From Litchfieldia salsa (lineage in GTDB: Bacteria > Bacillota > Bacilli > Bacillales > Bacillaceae_L), in assembly GCF_900104555.1 (NCBI RefSeq), contig NZ_FNJU01000006.1, positions 129,718 to 193,717 on the forward strand: 64,000 bases of DNA. Direction: 5' to 3'. The notes beneath the pieces were generated by a model, which was given only the letters and a program-made list of their open reading frames with translations, had not been told where the DNA came from and did not search any database. The position numbers were made by a program, and so were the translations under genes. The stretch's first letter is position 1, and every line of letters begins with the position of its first letter. Shown piece after piece: positions 39,117-48,995 of this stretch.

Positions 39117-40586
39117 ATGGAAGACCAGCAAAAGGTCATTAAGCTCGTATCCACGAATATTGATGAAAATGTTGCATACCTGAAGGAAAGTCTTGGTGTT
39201 GATAAGAGTTTTGATATCATGCATATAGAATTAGAGGAGTATGCAGGTAGAAAAATGGCCATGTTCGTCGTGGATGGATTAATTAAGGATGACATTCTTC
39301 ATCTTCTCCAAAAGTTTTTACTTACGCAGGATGCTGAAAGCTTAGAAGGCGACACCCTAAATAAGCTCATTAAAAAATATATTCCATATGTAGAAGTAGA
39401 AAAACAAAATGATTTAGATAAAGTAGTAGACGGAGTTTTAGCGGGCCCAACTGCACTTGTAGTGGATGGTATTGATCATGTAATCATGATTGATGCAAGA
39501 ACCTACCCTGTAAGAGGTTTAGAAGAGCCAGATATTGAGCGTGTTGTTCGTGGAGCACGTGATGGTTATGTTGAAACGGTTGTATTCAATACTGCATTGA
39601 CACGTAGAAGAGTAAGAGATCGGTCACTTAGAATGGAATATATGCAGGTTGGTCGGAGATCAAAAACAGATGTTGTTGTTGGGTACATCGAAGATATCGC
39701 AGATCCAGAGCATATTGAATCCGTAAAAAAGGCAATAGAAAAGATTGATACAGATGGTTTACCGATGGGTGAAAAAACGATTGAAGAATTTATCTCAGGT
39801 CGACATTTTAATCCATATCCTGTTGTTCGTTACACAGAAAGACCTGACACAGCAGCAGCTCATTTATTTGAGGGACATATTATTATTATTGTAGATGGGT
39901 CGCCAAGCGTTCTTATAACTCCAACAACTTTTTGGCATCATTTGCAGCATGCAGAAGAATATCGAAATAAACCAGTAGTTGGAGCTTATTTAAGGTTGGT
40001 TCGCTATTTAGCTGTTTGGGCTTCACTGTTTTTATTACCACTGTGGTATTTATTTGCAACAAACCAAGAACTATTACCAGAAGCATTAAAATTTGTTGGT
40101 CCTAATGATACAGGACAAGTTCCGATTTTCCTACAATTTATGTTAATAGAGGTTGGAATTGATATGCTAAGGATGGCAGCCATACATACCCCGACCTCGC
40201 TTGCTACAGCGCTCGGGTTGGTTGCCGCTATTATGATTGGACAAGTAGCAGTAGAAGTTGGTTTATTTTCAAACGAAGTGGTTCTTTATTTAGCGATTGC
40301 TGCAATTGGAACCTTTGCAACACCAAGTTATGAGCTTAGCTTAGCAAACCGGTTAGTAAGAATTGCTTTACTAGTGTTAACAGCAGTTCTAGGTGTAATT
40401 GGTTATGTTGGAGGAGTATTCTTATTTATCATCATGCTTGCGAGAATGAAATCATTTAATGTCCCTTATTTATGGCCATTTTTACCGTTCTCGTTCCGCG
40501 ATTTTATTACTGTTCTATTACGAAAGCCAATTCCTCTTAAGAGAAATAGGCCTCGTATTATACATCCTCAGGACCCGGATAAGTAA
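39117..40586 (+). CDS. Spore germination protein, GerA-type A subunit of SpoVAF type
   Basis: 489 aa from ATG 39117 (TTGGAG upstream). Soluble N-terminal domain (about 1-280) of GerABKA type with VDGVLAGPTALVVDGIDHVI and EEPDIERVVRGARDGYVE; the conserved DTAAAHLFEGHIIIIVDGSP leads into about five membrane segments (about 290-460). The tail SFRDFITVLLRKPIPLKRNR resembles SpoVAF more than nutrient receptor GerAA. No B or C subunit genes lie beside it, so it is an orphan A subunit, probably made in the forespore and placed in the spore membrane. Confidence 0.85.
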   Translation: MEDQQKVIKLVSTNIDENVAYLKESLGVDKSFDIMHIELEEYAGRKMAMFVVDGLIKDDILHLLQKFLLTQDAESLEGDTLNKLIKKYIPYVEVEKQNDLDKVVDGVLAGPTALVVDGIDHVIMIDARTYPVRGLEEPDIERVVRGARDGYVETVVFNTALTRRRVRDRSLRMEYMQVGRRSKTDVVVGYIEDIADPEHIESVKKAIEKIDTDGLPMGEKTIEEFISGRHFNPYPVVRYTERPDTAAAHLFEGHIIIIVDGSPSVLITPTTFWHHLQHAEEYRNKPVVGAYLRLVRYLAVWASLFLLPLWYLFATNQELLPEALKFVGPNDTGQVPIFLQFMLIEVGIDMLRMAAIHTPTSLATALGLVAAIMIGQVAVEVGLFSNEVVLYLAIAAIGTFATPSYELSLANRLVRIALLVLTAVLGVIGYVGGVFLFIIMLARMKSFNVPYLWPFLPFSFRDFITVLLRKPIPLKRNRPRIIHPQDPDK

Positions 40587-40596
40587 AATAATACTA

Positions 40597-40636
40597 AACA
40601 GGTGATTTCCTTAATTGGAGAGCACCTGTTTTTTTG
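40597..40636 (+). terminator. Terminator of the SpoVAF-like gene
   Basis: AACAGGTG (40597-40604) pairs with CACCTGTT (40623-40630), followed by a T run. Confidence 0.8.
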
Positions 40637-40790
40637 TATAATAAGGTAAAATTAAATATCGTTATGGAAAGGATTCCATTTTCTCAAAGAAAAGACAAAC
40701 TTTTCACCGAAGAAGTCTTGCTAAAGCGCTTTATTTCAACTAATCTAGTAATGTACGAATTTTAATGGACAGCTATAAGAAGGTGATCAC

Positions 40791-40982
40791 ATGAAATCAA
40801 TGTTAGATATAAGAGCATTACTGAAAAAATACGGATTGTTCATTTATACTGGTGACAAAAAGGCTGATTTAGAGATGATGGAATCAGAAATACGTGAATT
40901 ATATGAAGCAAAGTTACTTGAAGTAAAGGACTATCAAATGGCGATGTTACTTCTAAAACAAGAAGCTAGAAAACTAATGTAA
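40791..40982 (+). CDS. yqgQ: DUF910 family protein YqgQ
   Basis: 63 aa, soluble and helical, with LLKKYGLFIYTGDKKADLEM and REARKL-like end (KQEARKLM). This is the YqgQ family, always found just before glucokinase in Bacillus; structures show a small helical bundle, function unknown. Ribosome binding site AAGGTGAT. Stop is 38 bases before glcK, likely one transcript. Confidence 0.9.
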   Translation: MKSMLDIRALLKKYGLFIYTGDKKADLEMMESEIRELYEAKLLEVKDYQMAMLLLKQEARKLM

Positions 40983-41019
40983 GTGAGAGACAATACATAG
41001 TAAAGGATGTTGATTTGAA

Positions 41020-41973
41020 ATGAATGAAAAATGGTTAGTAGGAATTGATCTAGGTGGAACCACTATAAAAATGGCCTTTATTACTCAATATGGTGAATTT
41101 ATTACAAAGTGGGAAATTGATACACACAAAGAAACGATCGTGACTGATATAGCAAAGGCAATTGATACAAAACTTTCTGAGTTAGATATGCCAAAGAGCA
41201 AGTTAGTAGGAATTGGTATGGGAGCACCTGGACCTGTTAATATGGCAACAGGTTTAATATATGAGGCAGTTAACCTAGGATGGAAGGACTATCCACTGAA
41301 ATCGCATTTAGAATTAGAAACAGGTTTACCGGCTGTGATTGATAATGATGCAAATATCGCGGCTCTTGGTGAGATGTGGAAGGGTGCTGGTGATGGTTCA
41401 AAGGATTTGATCTGTGTCACATTAGGTACAGGAGTTGGTGGAGGAATTATCTCAAACGGTGAAGTTATTCATGGGATAAATGGAGCTGGTGGAGAAATAG
41501 GCCATATCACTTCTGTTCCTGAAGATGGAGCAGCATGTAATTGTGGTAAAACAGGTTGTCTAGAAACGGTTGCCTCTGCAACTGGAATCTCAAGATTAGC
41601 AGTTGAGGCACTTCAACATTCATCAAAAGCATCAATCTTGCGTGATCAATACGAACAAACAGGAATAATGACATCAAAAATGGTCTTTGATGCATTAGCA
41701 GAAAATGATCCTCTTGCAGAAGAGGTTGTGGAAAAAGTAGCTTTTTACCTTGGTTTTGCTCTTGCAAATTTAGCTAACGGCTTAAACCCAGAAAAAATTG
41801 TCATTGGTGGAGGTGTTTCGAAAGCAGGAAACATACTCCTTAACCCAGTGCGAGAACAGTTCCAACGTTTTGTGTTCCCAAGAGTGGGTGAAGGTGTATC
41901 ATTTACAATTGCTCAATTAGGTAATGATGCTGGTGTAATTGGTGGAGCGTGGATTGCAAAAACAAAATTATAA
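41020..41973 (+). CDS. glcK: ROK-family glucokinase
   Basis: 317 aa. Phosphorylates glucose to glucose-6-phosphate with ATP. ATP motif [13 protein letters not shown] (about 8-20), [11 protein letters not shown], sugar-binding [27 protein letters not shown], and the ROK zinc motif [10 protein letters not shown] (about 168-177). Position after yqgQ matches glcK (yqgR). Proximity to the glucan operon 10 kb upstream is suggestive only. A strong terminator follows. Confidence 0.95.
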   Translation: MNEKWLVGIDLGGTTIKMAFITQYGEFITKWEIDTHKETIVTDIAKAIDTKLSELDMPKSKLVGIGMGAPGPVNMATGLIYEAVNLGWKDYPLKSHLELETGLPAVIDNDANIAALGEMWKGAGDGSKDLICVTLGTGVGGGIISNGEVIHGINGAGGEIGHITSVPEDGAACNCGKTGCLETVASATGISRLAVEALQHSSKASILRDQYEQTGIMTSKMVFDALAENDPLAEEVVEKVAFYLGFALANLANGLNPEKIVIGGGVSKAGNILLNPVREQFQRFVFPRVGEGVSFTIAQLGNDAGVIGGAWIAKTKL

Positions 41974-41980
41974 GTAACAG

Positions 41981-42013
41981 TGAAAGAGAATTCGGTTGAA
42001 TTCTCTTTTTTTT
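41981..42013 (+). terminator. Terminator of glcK
   Basis: AAAGAGAATTC pairs with GAATTCTCTTT around GGTT, followed by a T run. The remaining ~295 bases before the next gene are AT-rich; I see no further clear feature except a weak TATAGT-type -10 near 42237. Confidence 0.85.
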
Positions 42014-42309
42014 TTAGAATAAAAGCCACAAACCTGAAAGCGGTACCAACGCTACCAAATATGAGGCAGATGTTTTTGTTGAATATTCAAACTATTACAA
42101 CATTAATTTTACATGAAACTTTCTTAGAACTTGTACGTCTAATATATGTAATAAATGTGAAAGAATAGTAACTTAAGTGTAAATTAAAACAATTTAGTTA
42201 AGATTGATTTTATGTAAAGAAAGTATTAAGATAATGTATAGTCTTCTCCAAAACCCTAAATATGGAAATATATATTTACTTTGGAAAAGTCAAGGAGGTA
42301 AAAAGGTAA

Positions 42310-44211
42310 ATGAACAAATCAACTTTTCCTAAAGTACAGTTCTTATTGTTAGCTACTGTATTTATGTGGATAAAAACGTATATTGTATATAAAACTAGCT
42401 TTGATATAAAAATAGAATCTTGGATGCAAGAATTTATTTTGTTTATCAATCCATTGAGCTTTTTATTGTTTGTCTTCGGATTATCCCTATTTATGAAAGA
42501 AAAACGACGCAATGTATATATCATTATTGTCACTTTATTAGCGTCTGGGATATTATTTGCAAATGTAGTGTTTTACCGTTTCTTTAATGATTTCATCACG
42601 ATTCCTGTATTACTACAAACTAAAAATATGGCAGACTTGGGTAGTAGCTTCTCAGAGTTATTCAAGTTCAGTGATTTATTGTTATTTCTCGACGTTATAA
42701 TCTTGATTGCATTGTACTATTTAAAGCCTAACTTTACGAAAATACAATTAATTTCAAAAAAAGAGAGAAGATTCTACTATCTTATTACAGCAGCAGTATT
42801 CTTTTTTAATTTGGGCCTATCTGAAGCAGAGCGTCCTGAATTATTAACACGTACATTTGATCGTGAAATTCTTATTAAAAATATTGGGACATATAACTAT
42901 CATGTATATGACATTGTTTTACAATCAAAATCTTCAGCACAGCGAGCGTTAGCAGATGGAAGTTCTTTTGTTGATATTGAAAACTATTTAAACGCAAATT
43001 ATAAGAAACCGAGTGAAGAGACATTTAATATGGCTAACGGTAAAAATATAATCCTAGTTTCAATGGAATCAACTCAGAGTTTCGTGATTAATGAGACCGT
43101 TGAAGGAGAAGAAATTACACCTTTTTTAAATGATCTAATTGAAGATAGTTACTACTTCGAAAATTTTTATCACCAAACAGCACAGGGGAAAACATCAGAT
43201 TCAGAGTTTATTCTAGATAACTCGTTATATCCATTAGGAAGAGGTGCAGTATTCTTTACACATGGCAGTAACGAATATACAGCAACACCTAAAATAATTA
43301 AAGAGCATGGATACTATTCTTCTGTATTGCATGCAAATAACAAAAGCTTCTGGAACCGCGACATCATGTATGATTCACTAGGATATGATCATTTCTTTGA
43401 TATTGAAAGCTATGAAGTGAATGATGAAAACTCTGTAGGGTGGGGGTTAAAAGATAAGGAGTTTTTAGAGCAATCTGTTGACCTAATGAAAACTCAACCA
43501 CAGCCGTTTTATTCTAAGTTAATTACATTAACAAATCATTTCCCATTTGAACTTGATGAAGAAGATAAGATGATTGATGAGTTAACAACTAGAAGTCGTA
43601 CATTAAACCGATATATTCCTACAGTAAGATATCAAGATGAAGCTTTAAAACACTTTGTTCAAAAATTGAAGGATGAAGGGTTATATGAGAATTCAATTTT
43701 AGTATTTTATGGTGATCATTATGGAATTTCGGAAAATCATAATGTAGCAATGGGAGAATTCTTAGGTAGAGAAGTAACTTCATTTGAGTCAGTTCAATTA
43801 CAGAGAGTCCCATTAATCATTCATATTCCTGGTGTAACAGATGGAGACAAATCAAAAGTGATTTCGGATGTTTCAGGTCAAATTGATTTGAAGCCAACCA
43901 TTCTCCATTTACTTGGAATTGAAACAAAAAATGATGTTCATTTTGGTGCGGATTTATTTTCTGATAAAAAAGTGGAGTTCACTGTTCTACGAGATGGTAG
44001 TTTCATAACAGATAAATATGTATATACAAAGTCTACTTGCTATGATAAGGAAACTGGACTCGAAATAGAAGCAACAAATTGTGAACCATATATGGAAAAA
44101 GCTACCCAAGAATTGGATTATTCTGATCAAATTGTGTATGGAGATTTGCTTCGTTTCTATAATGGAACTGATTATAAAGAAGAATTAGAAGAAGCAGAAG
44201 TAACTGAATAA
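42310..44211 (+). CDS. yqgS: Lipoteichoic acid synthase family protein (YqgS-like)
   Basis: 633 aa. Five N-terminal membrane segments (to about 165), then an extracellular sulfatase-fold domain (about 235-590). Catalytic features: [12 protein letters not shown] (metal-binding Glu), the nucleophile Thr in [10 protein letters not shown] and [14 protein letters not shown]. LtaS enzymes polymerise glycerol phosphate from phosphatidylglycerol onto a glycolipid anchor. Position after glcK corresponds to yqgS, one of the B. subtilis LtaS paralogues. Ribosome binding site AAGGAGGTAAAAAGG. Whether it is the main synthase here or the only copy is unknown. Confidence 0.93.
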   Translation: MNKSTFPKVQFLLLATVFMWIKTYIVYKTSFDIKIESWMQEFILFINPLSFLLFVFGLSLFMKEKRRNVYIIIVTLLASGILFANVVFYRFFNDFITIPVLLQTKNMADLGSSFSELFKFSDLLLFLDVIILIALYYLKPNFTKIQLISKKERRFYYLITAAVFFFNLGLSEAERPELLTRTFDREILIKNIGTYNYHVYDIVLQSKSSAQRALADGSSFVDIENYLNANYKKPSEETFNMANGKNIILVSMESTQSFVINETVEGEEITPFLNDLIEDSYYFENFYHQTAQGKTSDSEFILDNSLYPLGRGAVFFTHGSNEYTATPKIIKEHGYYSSVLHANNKSFWNRDIMYDSLGYDHFFDIESYEVNDENSVGWGLKDKEFLEQSVDLMKTQPQPFYSKLITLTNHFPFELDEEDKMIDELTTRSRTLNRYIPTVRYQDEALKHFVQKLKDEGLYENSILVFYGDHYGISENHNVAMGEFLGREVTSFESVQLQRVPLIIHIPGVTDGDKSKVISDVSGQIDLKPTILHLLGIETKNDVHFGADLFSDKKVEFTVLRDGSFITDKYVYTKSTCYDKETGLEIEATNCEPYMEKATQELDYSDQIVYGDLLRFYNGTDYKEELEEAEVTE

Positions 44212-44218
44212 TAAAGCG

Positions 44219-44254
44219 AAAAGAGGTATCCTGTTTTGAGGATATCTCTTTTTC
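44219..44254 (+). terminator. Terminator of yqgS
   Basis: AAAGAGGTATCCT pairs with AGGATATCTCTTT (one mismatch), followed by TT. Confidence 0.8.
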
Positions 44255-44302
44255 GTCTACGGCCTGCGTCTTTTAAAAGCAATAATCTATACGAAAACAG
44301 CC
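44255..44302 (+). repeat. MITE-like repeat, copy D (end fragment)
   Basis: Read on the minus strand: GGCTGTTTTCGTATAGATTA, TTGCTTTTAAAAGACGCAGGC. This is the outer 45 bases of copies A and C with no core. It directly abuts the yqgS terminator. A deletion remnant of a full element is the simplest reading. Confidence 0.7.
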
Positions 44303-44399
44303 AAAATAATTAAGAAATACAAAGACCTTGTATCTGCTTGTTATAATTACGCGATGTTTCTCATATTGTAGGAAGAAGGAGTTTATGAGGAGGATGGTT

Positions 44400-45593
44400 A
44401 TGAAGGTAATTGTAAGATTAGGAGATTCATTATGGTATTATAGTCAAATTTTCGGTGTACCATTACAATTAATGATTGATTCTAATCGTAAGGTAAATGC
44501 ACAGGAACTTGAGATTGGCTCTAAAATAAACATCCCTGGCTTTATAATAAAAAACTACAATATTAAACAAGGCGATACACTTTGGAAGTTAGCAAGAAAA
44601 CGAAATCTATTACCTGATGCATTATTTATCCTTAATCAAGGAATAGATCCAGAGAATTTACAGGTTGGACAAGAAATTTATCTACCGTCAAGGGTTACAA
44701 TGCCTATTATAAATGCAAAGCAAAATTATGATTATCAAACATTAATATCAGATTTAAAACAATTACAAGAGATTTACCCATTTTTAAGAGAAACTAGTAT
44801 CGGAAATAGTGTTTTAGGAGCTAAAATCCCAGAGATTCGTATAGGACGTGGAAAGAAAAAAGTTCATTTGAATGGATCCTTTCATGCAAATGAATGGATC
44901 ACAACTGCAGTGATTATGAAGTTCATGAATGAGTATTTATTATCACTAACAAATATGGGGTCAATCCGAGGGTTTTATATGGATCCTTTTTATTATGAGT
45001 GTACTTTATCTATCGTCCCAATGCTAAATCCTGATGGAGTAGACCTTGTATTGAATGGACCACCTAATGAGGAACCTTATAGATCATCTGTCGTTGAAAT
45101 AAATAAAGGTAGCCTAGATTTTAAGGATTGGAAAGCAAATATAAGAGGTATTGATTTAAATAACCAATTCCCTGCAAACTGGGAAATTGAGAAAGAACGT
45201 AAAGAACCAAAGTCACCTGCACCAAGGGATTATCCTGGTGACGCACCATTAACTGAACCAGAAGCGATTGCAATAACCCAATTAACCAAAAAGCGAGACT
45301 TCAATCGAGTGCTGGCATTTCATACTCAAGGAAAAGAAATTTACTGGGGCTATGAAGGTGCCGAACCAAGAGAAGCAGAACCCATTGTTCGAGAATTTGC
45401 AAGGGTAAGTGGTTATAGAGCTGTGAGATATATAGATAGCCATGCAGGCTATAAGGATTGGTTTATACAAGAATATAAACGACCAGGTTATACAATTGAA
45501 CTAGGAGAAGGGGTCAATCCTTTGCCTCTTAGTCAATTTGATGAGATTTATCAGCAAAGCCTTGGAATATTCCTTGCATCCATGTACATGTAA
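44400..45593 (+). CDS. yqgT: LysM/M14-family D-glutamyl-diamino acid endopeptidase (YqgT-like)
   Basis: 397 aa from ATG 44400 (GAGGAGG at seven bases; earlier ATGs in the frame overlap that site). Two LysM repeats at residues about 1-100 (second: YNIKQGDTLWKLARKRNLLP) bind peptidoglycan; the rest is an M14 carboxypeptidase domain with zinc ligands in NGSFHANEWITTAV (HxxE) and a later His in AFHTQGKEI, and the catalytic Glu in YTIELGEG. It matches YqgT, related to gamma-D-glutamyl-L-diamino acid endopeptidase I, which trims cell wall or spore peptides. No signal peptide is seen. Confidence 0.92.
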   Translation: MKVIVRLGDSLWYYSQIFGVPLQLMIDSNRKVNAQELEIGSKINIPGFIIKNYNIKQGDTLWKLARKRNLLPDALFILNQGIDPENLQVGQEIYLPSRVTMPIINAKQNYDYQTLISDLKQLQEIYPFLRETSIGNSVLGAKIPEIRIGRGKKKVHLNGSFHANEWITTAVIMKFMNEYLLSLTNMGSIRGFYMDPFYYECTLSIVPMLNPDGVDLVLNGPPNEEPYRSSVVEINKGSLDFKDWKANIRGIDLNNQFPANWEIEKERKEPKSPAPRDYPGDAPLTEPEAIAITQLTKKRDFNRVLAFHTQGKEIYWGYEGAEPREAEPIVREFARVSGYRAVRYIDSHAGYKDWFIQEYKRPGYTIELGEGVNPLPLSQFDEIYQQSLGIFLASMYM

Positions 45594-45611
45594 AAAAATA
45601 AGATTAAAAAC

Positions 45612-45687
45612 TGCCAGGCACCACAAGTGGGACAAATTTCGTCCTACCTGTGGTGCCTGGCACCGTTAGTGGGACGAAATTTGTCCC
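45612..45687 (+). repeat. Interlocking inverted repeats (A-B-A'-B') after yqgT
   Basis: A, TGCCAGGCACCACA (45612-45625), pairs perfectly with A' (45649-45662). B, GGGACAAATTTCGTCC (45629-45644), pairs perfectly with B' (45672-45687). Because B lies inside A/A' and A' inside B/B', the arms cross: either alternative hairpins or a pseudoknot. No T run follows, so it is not a simple terminator. Confidence 0.85.
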
Positions 45688-45790
45688 AGGGGTAAAGAAA
45701 AAATATTTATTTTAAAATCGGTTTTTTGCACTTGAAATGAAACATTCTAGCCTTCATAATCGTATTATCTAATAAAGAGGTGAATAAAAG

Positions 45791-46927
45791 TTGATGAGAT
45801 TTAAAATGATGTTCGTCTTTGTAATGACACTTCTCATTGTAGGATGTAATCCATCTCATCAGCTGTATGAAAATAGTGATGTTCCATATGGGAAAAAACT
45901 AGGGTTAGAGAAGCAACCAATACCTGAAGAATTTTTTGGAGAGTCAAAGGAAATTAAGTCTCTTGACATGAATGGGGAAGCTTTCAATACAGTTGGTGGA
46001 TGGCTTGACAATGAAAGCATATTATATATTACTGATAATGCTGAGAAATCTAATATTTATCGGTATCATATTTTTAATGGGAAAAAGGAGCTATTCTTTT
46101 CTTCCGATTCACGGATTTTGTCATTGAAGCCAAATGAGGATCACTCATTATTCTTATTACATACGTCAAATTCAAGAGATAAAGCAGAATTGATTGTCAT
46201 TGATGAGACTGGTAAGCAAGTCTTTGCATGGGAAACAGAAGCTTATGATCTTGAATATGTTTGGAGTCCTTACAAGAAGGAACAATTATTTATAACAACC
46301 TTTTTGCAGGACTGGAGCTTTAAGACATTTGTGATGGACTCGAAAAAAGAGCAGGTAGAACAAACAAATGTAAAAGAGCCATTTGTTCAGTGGTTGGATG
46401 CGACAACAGTCGCTTATATGAGTTGGGGAGTTGACGAACCTTCAATTGAAGCGCCTTTATTTAGCTTCGACTTAACAACAGGAAAAGAAACATTATTATT
46501 TGATAGTGTGATTTCTTTTTCTACTTTCCGTGATTTACTTTTAACCGTTCAAATGCAAGATGATTCTGAATCATACAGCTTCTACAAATTCACCAAGCCT
46601 GATACAAAAGAGAAGCTTGCCCAGCATCCGTATCCATTATTAACGAACTATTCCAGTTGGTATATTCCATATCAATATTACAATGAAGATACTAAAAGCT
46701 TCATCACGTTTAAACCTTATAATACTGGTGATTTTGATACGTATACTGAATTATTTGAATTAACCTCTTACTCGTTAGAAGATGGTAAGGAAACAACCCT
46801 ACTAGAAAATGTGAACAGTTATCCAATCCTATTTTCTGAAAACGGTGAATTCGGGTTATATGGGTACCAATATGAAATGATCATCGATACGCGTAATAAC
46901 AAAGTGGAACATTTAATTAATGATTAA
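45791..46927 (+). CDS. yqgU: YqgU-like lipoprotein with beta-propeller-type repeats
   Basis: 378 aa; TTG 45791 and ATG 45794 are both usable with AGAGGTGA upstream. N-terminal lipoprotein signal with lipobox LLIVGC (Cys about 19). The mature part has repeated segments of the form W-D-N/short strand, for example GWLDNESILYITDN, WSPYKKEQLFITTF, WLDATTVAYMSWG, suggesting a TolB-like beta-propeller. Position between yqgT and yqgV matches YqgU of B. subtilis. Role unknown. Confidence 0.87.
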   Translation: MMRFKMMFVFVMTLLIVGCNPSHQLYENSDVPYGKKLGLEKQPIPEEFFGESKEIKSLDMNGEAFNTVGGWLDNESILYITDNAEKSNIYRYHIFNGKKELFFSSDSRILSLKPNEDHSLFLLHTSNSRDKAELIVIDETGKQVFAWETEAYDLEYVWSPYKKEQLFITTFLQDWSFKTFVMDSKKEQVEQTNVKEPFVQWLDATTVAYMSWGVDEPSIEAPLFSFDLTTGKETLLFDSVISFSTFRDLLLTVQMQDDSESYSFYKFTKPDTKEKLAQHPYPLLTNYSSWYIPYQYYNEDTKSFITFKPYNTGDFDTYTELFELTSYSLEDGKETTLLENVNSYPILFSENGEFGLYGYQYEMIIDTRNNKVEHLIND

Positions 46928-46941
46928 AGGAGAAGATGAAA

Positions 46942-47250
46942 ATGGCAATTGTAGATGTTACAGTAATTCCAATAGGAACGGAGACACCGAGTGTCAGTGA
47001 TTATGTAGCGAATATCCAAGGGATCTTAGCTGGATATAAAGAAGAAGGGAAAATAAACTATAAGTTAACTCCAATGAATACAATTATAGAAGGTGAATTA
47101 TCTACACTGTTTGAAGTTATCCAAGCGATCCATGAAGCTCCCTTCTCTCAAGGGATTCAGAGAGTAGCTACCAACATAAGAATTGATGACCGCCGTGATA
47201 AGAAAGTAAAAATGGATGACAAGCTTGCAAGTGTGGAGGCAAAATTATAA
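46942..47250 (+). CDS. yqgV: MTH1187/YkoF-like thiamine-binding protein (UPF0045) YqgV
   Basis: 102 aa from ATG 46942 with AAAGGAG nine bases upstream; an ATG at 46936 is too close to that site. Family motif at the N-terminus: VDVTVIPIGTETPSVSDYVA, and later MNTIIEGELSTLFEVIQAIH. The fold is ferredoxin-like and some members bind thiamine or its precursors. Follows yqgU by 14 bases. Ends at a long terminator. Confidence 0.9.
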   Translation: MAIVDVTVIPIGTETPSVSDYVANIQGILAGYKEEGKINYKLTPMNTIIEGELSTLFEVIQAIHEAPFSQGIQRVATNIRIDDRRDKKVKMDDKLASVEAKL

Positions 47251-47289
47251 ATAATAGAATTAAGTCATTTTATATGATGTCTTCAAATA

Positions 47290-47343
47290 AAAAATGAGGG
47301 TTACCTAAAAGTTCCAGCTACTTTTAGGTAACTCTCATTTTTA
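47290..47343 (+). terminator. Terminator of yqgV
   Basis: AAAATGAGGGTTACCTAAAAG pairs over 20 bases with CTTTTAGGTAACTCTCATTT (one mismatch), followed by T. Confidence 0.85.
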
Positions 47344-47422
47344 CTTTTGGTGGATTGGGATTTAGAGATGGTCAAATCGTATGGCAAGAGAAGGAGAGTT
47401 TAGTCGGATAACATAAGGAAAG

Positions 47423-47489
47423 CCGTCTAAAGGGTTAAACACCCTCTTGACGGCTCGTCTTATGTAGGGCCTGAAAAAGAATTGGCCCT
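47423..47489 (-). terminator. Two hairpins downstream of yqgW, probable terminator
   Basis: Reading from yqgW on the minus strand: AGGGCC/GGCCCT (47466-47489), then AGCCGTC..AGGGT/ACCCT..GACGGCT (47423-47458) followed by TTTCCTT. Confidence 0.5.
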
Positions 47490-47502
47490 CTAGTGTTCAT
47501 TT

Positions 47503-47676
47503 TTAGTGTGCAACCGGAAGTCCGTGATGTATAAACGTCATGACTGAGAACCAGCCAAATACAACCACTGAACCAAAAGAAAATCCAATTGCTAAAAGGT
47601 TCATTTCGCGTACAGAGCGGATTAAACCAAATACGGAAAGAATTGCCACTAATGCAAAGATAATAACAGTACCCAT
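47503..47676 (-). CDS. yqgW: DUF2759 small membrane protein YqgW
   Basis: 57 aa, ATG 47676 with AAGGGGGC upstream. Two hydrophobic helices (about 2-17 and 25-43) around the polar turn RSVREMNL; ends HHGLPVAH. This pattern and position match the DUF2759/YqgW family. Function unknown. Confidence 0.8.
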   Translation of the reverse strand: MGTVIIFALVAILSVFGLIRSVREMNLLAIGFSFGSVVVFGWFSVMTFIHHGLPVAH

Positions 47677-47782
47677 TATGAAGCCCCCTTTGTTACAAAA
47701 GTAAAATCCTATTTATATTTTTCCCATAAATGAGAAAATACAACATATGTAGAGTGTAAAGAGTATTATTTCAATTTTTATT

Positions 47783-48268
47783 TTAATCGTTTTCAGTCCA
47801 TTTGTCGAGGTCAAAAAAAGAAACTTCTATTTCATAGGCTTTTGCAAATCGTTCGATTAACTCTTTTTGTTGGATATCAATGAAGAAAAAACGTTGTTTA
47901 TCTTCTTGATGTATTGCAAGTAAACACTCTTCCATTTGTAATAAGGCCATGTCAATCTGTTCCTTTTGACCTTGGATAATGTTAAAGCTACAAATCAATT
48001 CTGTTATAAGGTAAGAGGAATCACCTATTATAAAGCCAAAATCATAAAATAAATCGGTTCTTTCTGCTTGTTTTAATTCTATGAGCTGATAAGATTCTTC
48101 ATACTTTCCAATATCCATTATATAGTTCTTTATTCTTTCTAGCTTTTGTTTTGTAGGTATAAGCAAGATAGAACTTTCAACAAAGATCTGAACATCCACC
48201 TGCTCTAATAATTCAATTTCATCTTCTAGAAGCTCTTCGTTTAGTTCAATTGCATAAACTGTCTTCAT
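47783..48268 (-). CDS. Acidic hypothetical protein
   Basis: 161 aa from ATG 48268 (GGGGG upstream; the frame runs on to 48307 without a better site). Soluble, Glu/Leu/Ile-rich, no signal sequence, no motif that I recognise; an alternation of helices and strands is likely (for example VYAIELNEELLEDEIELLEQ). It lies divergently to yqgX with about 89 bases between. No function proposed. Confidence 0.7.
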   Translation of the reverse strand: MKTVYAIELNEELLEDEIELLEQVDVQIFVESSILLIPTKQKLERIKNYIMDIGKYEESYQLIELKQAERTDLFYDFGFIIGDSSYLITELICSFNIIQGQKEQIDMALLQMEECLLAIHQEDKQRFFFIDIQQKELIERFAKAYEIEVSFFDLDKWTEND

Positions 48269-48357
48269 CACCTTACCCCCATTTAGTGGTTTCTCCTTTT
48301 TAAGCATCTATTATTAGTGTAAAATATAAGGATACTATCTGCAATGGAGGAAACAAA

Positions 48358-48993
48358 ATGAAATGGCAAAGAATCCCTTTGGGGCCTTTACAAACAAATG
48401 CATATCTATTATCAAATGATCAAAAAGAATGTGTGATCTTTGATCCTGGTGGTGATGGTGAAAGATTAATATCGATCATCCAAAAGCAACAGCTAAAGCC
48501 TCTTGCTGTTTTATTAACTCATGCCCACTTCGATCATATTGGTGCTGTAGACGATGTAAGAAAGACATGGAATATTCCAGTTTATGTTCATGAAAAAGAG
48601 AAGAATTGGTTACAAGATGCAAGTTTAAATGGTTCGCAGTTTTTTATTCCTGATGGGGGATTGGCTGTTCAAGCTCCAGATGAATTAATTAAAAGTGAAG
48701 GACAGTTCAGCATAGGTTCATTTTCATTTACTCTCTTACATACACCAGGACATTCACCAGGGAGTATTTCATTTTATGTGGAAGAGTTAGAGGTAGTATT
48801 TTCAGGAGATGCCCTTTTTGAAGGAAGTATTGGTAGAACTGATTTGCCAGGTGGAAATCACAACCAGCTAATCAAAAGTATTCATGATAAACTATTAACT
48901 TTGCCTGAAGAAACAATCGTTTTATCTGGTCATGGAGGCGAAACGACTATTGGTGCTGAAATGGACAACAATCCTTTTTTAAATGGTTTCTAA
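48358..48993 (+). CDS. yqgX: Metallo-beta-lactamase fold hydrolase YqgX (glyoxalase II-like)
   Basis: 211 aa. Metal-binding motif LTHAHFDHIGAV (about 56-67), second-site His in LHTPGHSPGSI (about 126-136), Asp in FSGDALFEGSIGRTDLPGG and His in LSGHGGETTIG. Thiol-ester hydrolase type (hydroxyacylglutathione hydrolase-like); in Bacillus the thiol is probably bacillithiol, which is inference. Ribosome binding site ATGGAGGAAA. The next gene begins two bases after its stop. Confidence 0.92.
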   Translation: MKWQRIPLGPLQTNAYLLSNDQKECVIFDPGGDGERLISIIQKQQLKPLAVLLTHAHFDHIGAVDDVRKTWNIPVYVHEKEKNWLQDASLNGSQFFIPDGGLAVQAPDELIKSEGQFSIGSFSFTLLHTPGHSPGSISFYVEELEVVFSGDALFEGSIGRTDLPGGNHNQLIKSIHDKLLTLPEETIVLSGHGGETTIGAEMDNNPFLNGF

Positions 48994-48995
48994 TC

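Noticed and set aside
41980..42168. 62-codon plus-strand frame after glcK
   Set aside because: It starts inside the glcK terminator, has no ribosome binding site and no recognisable pattern.
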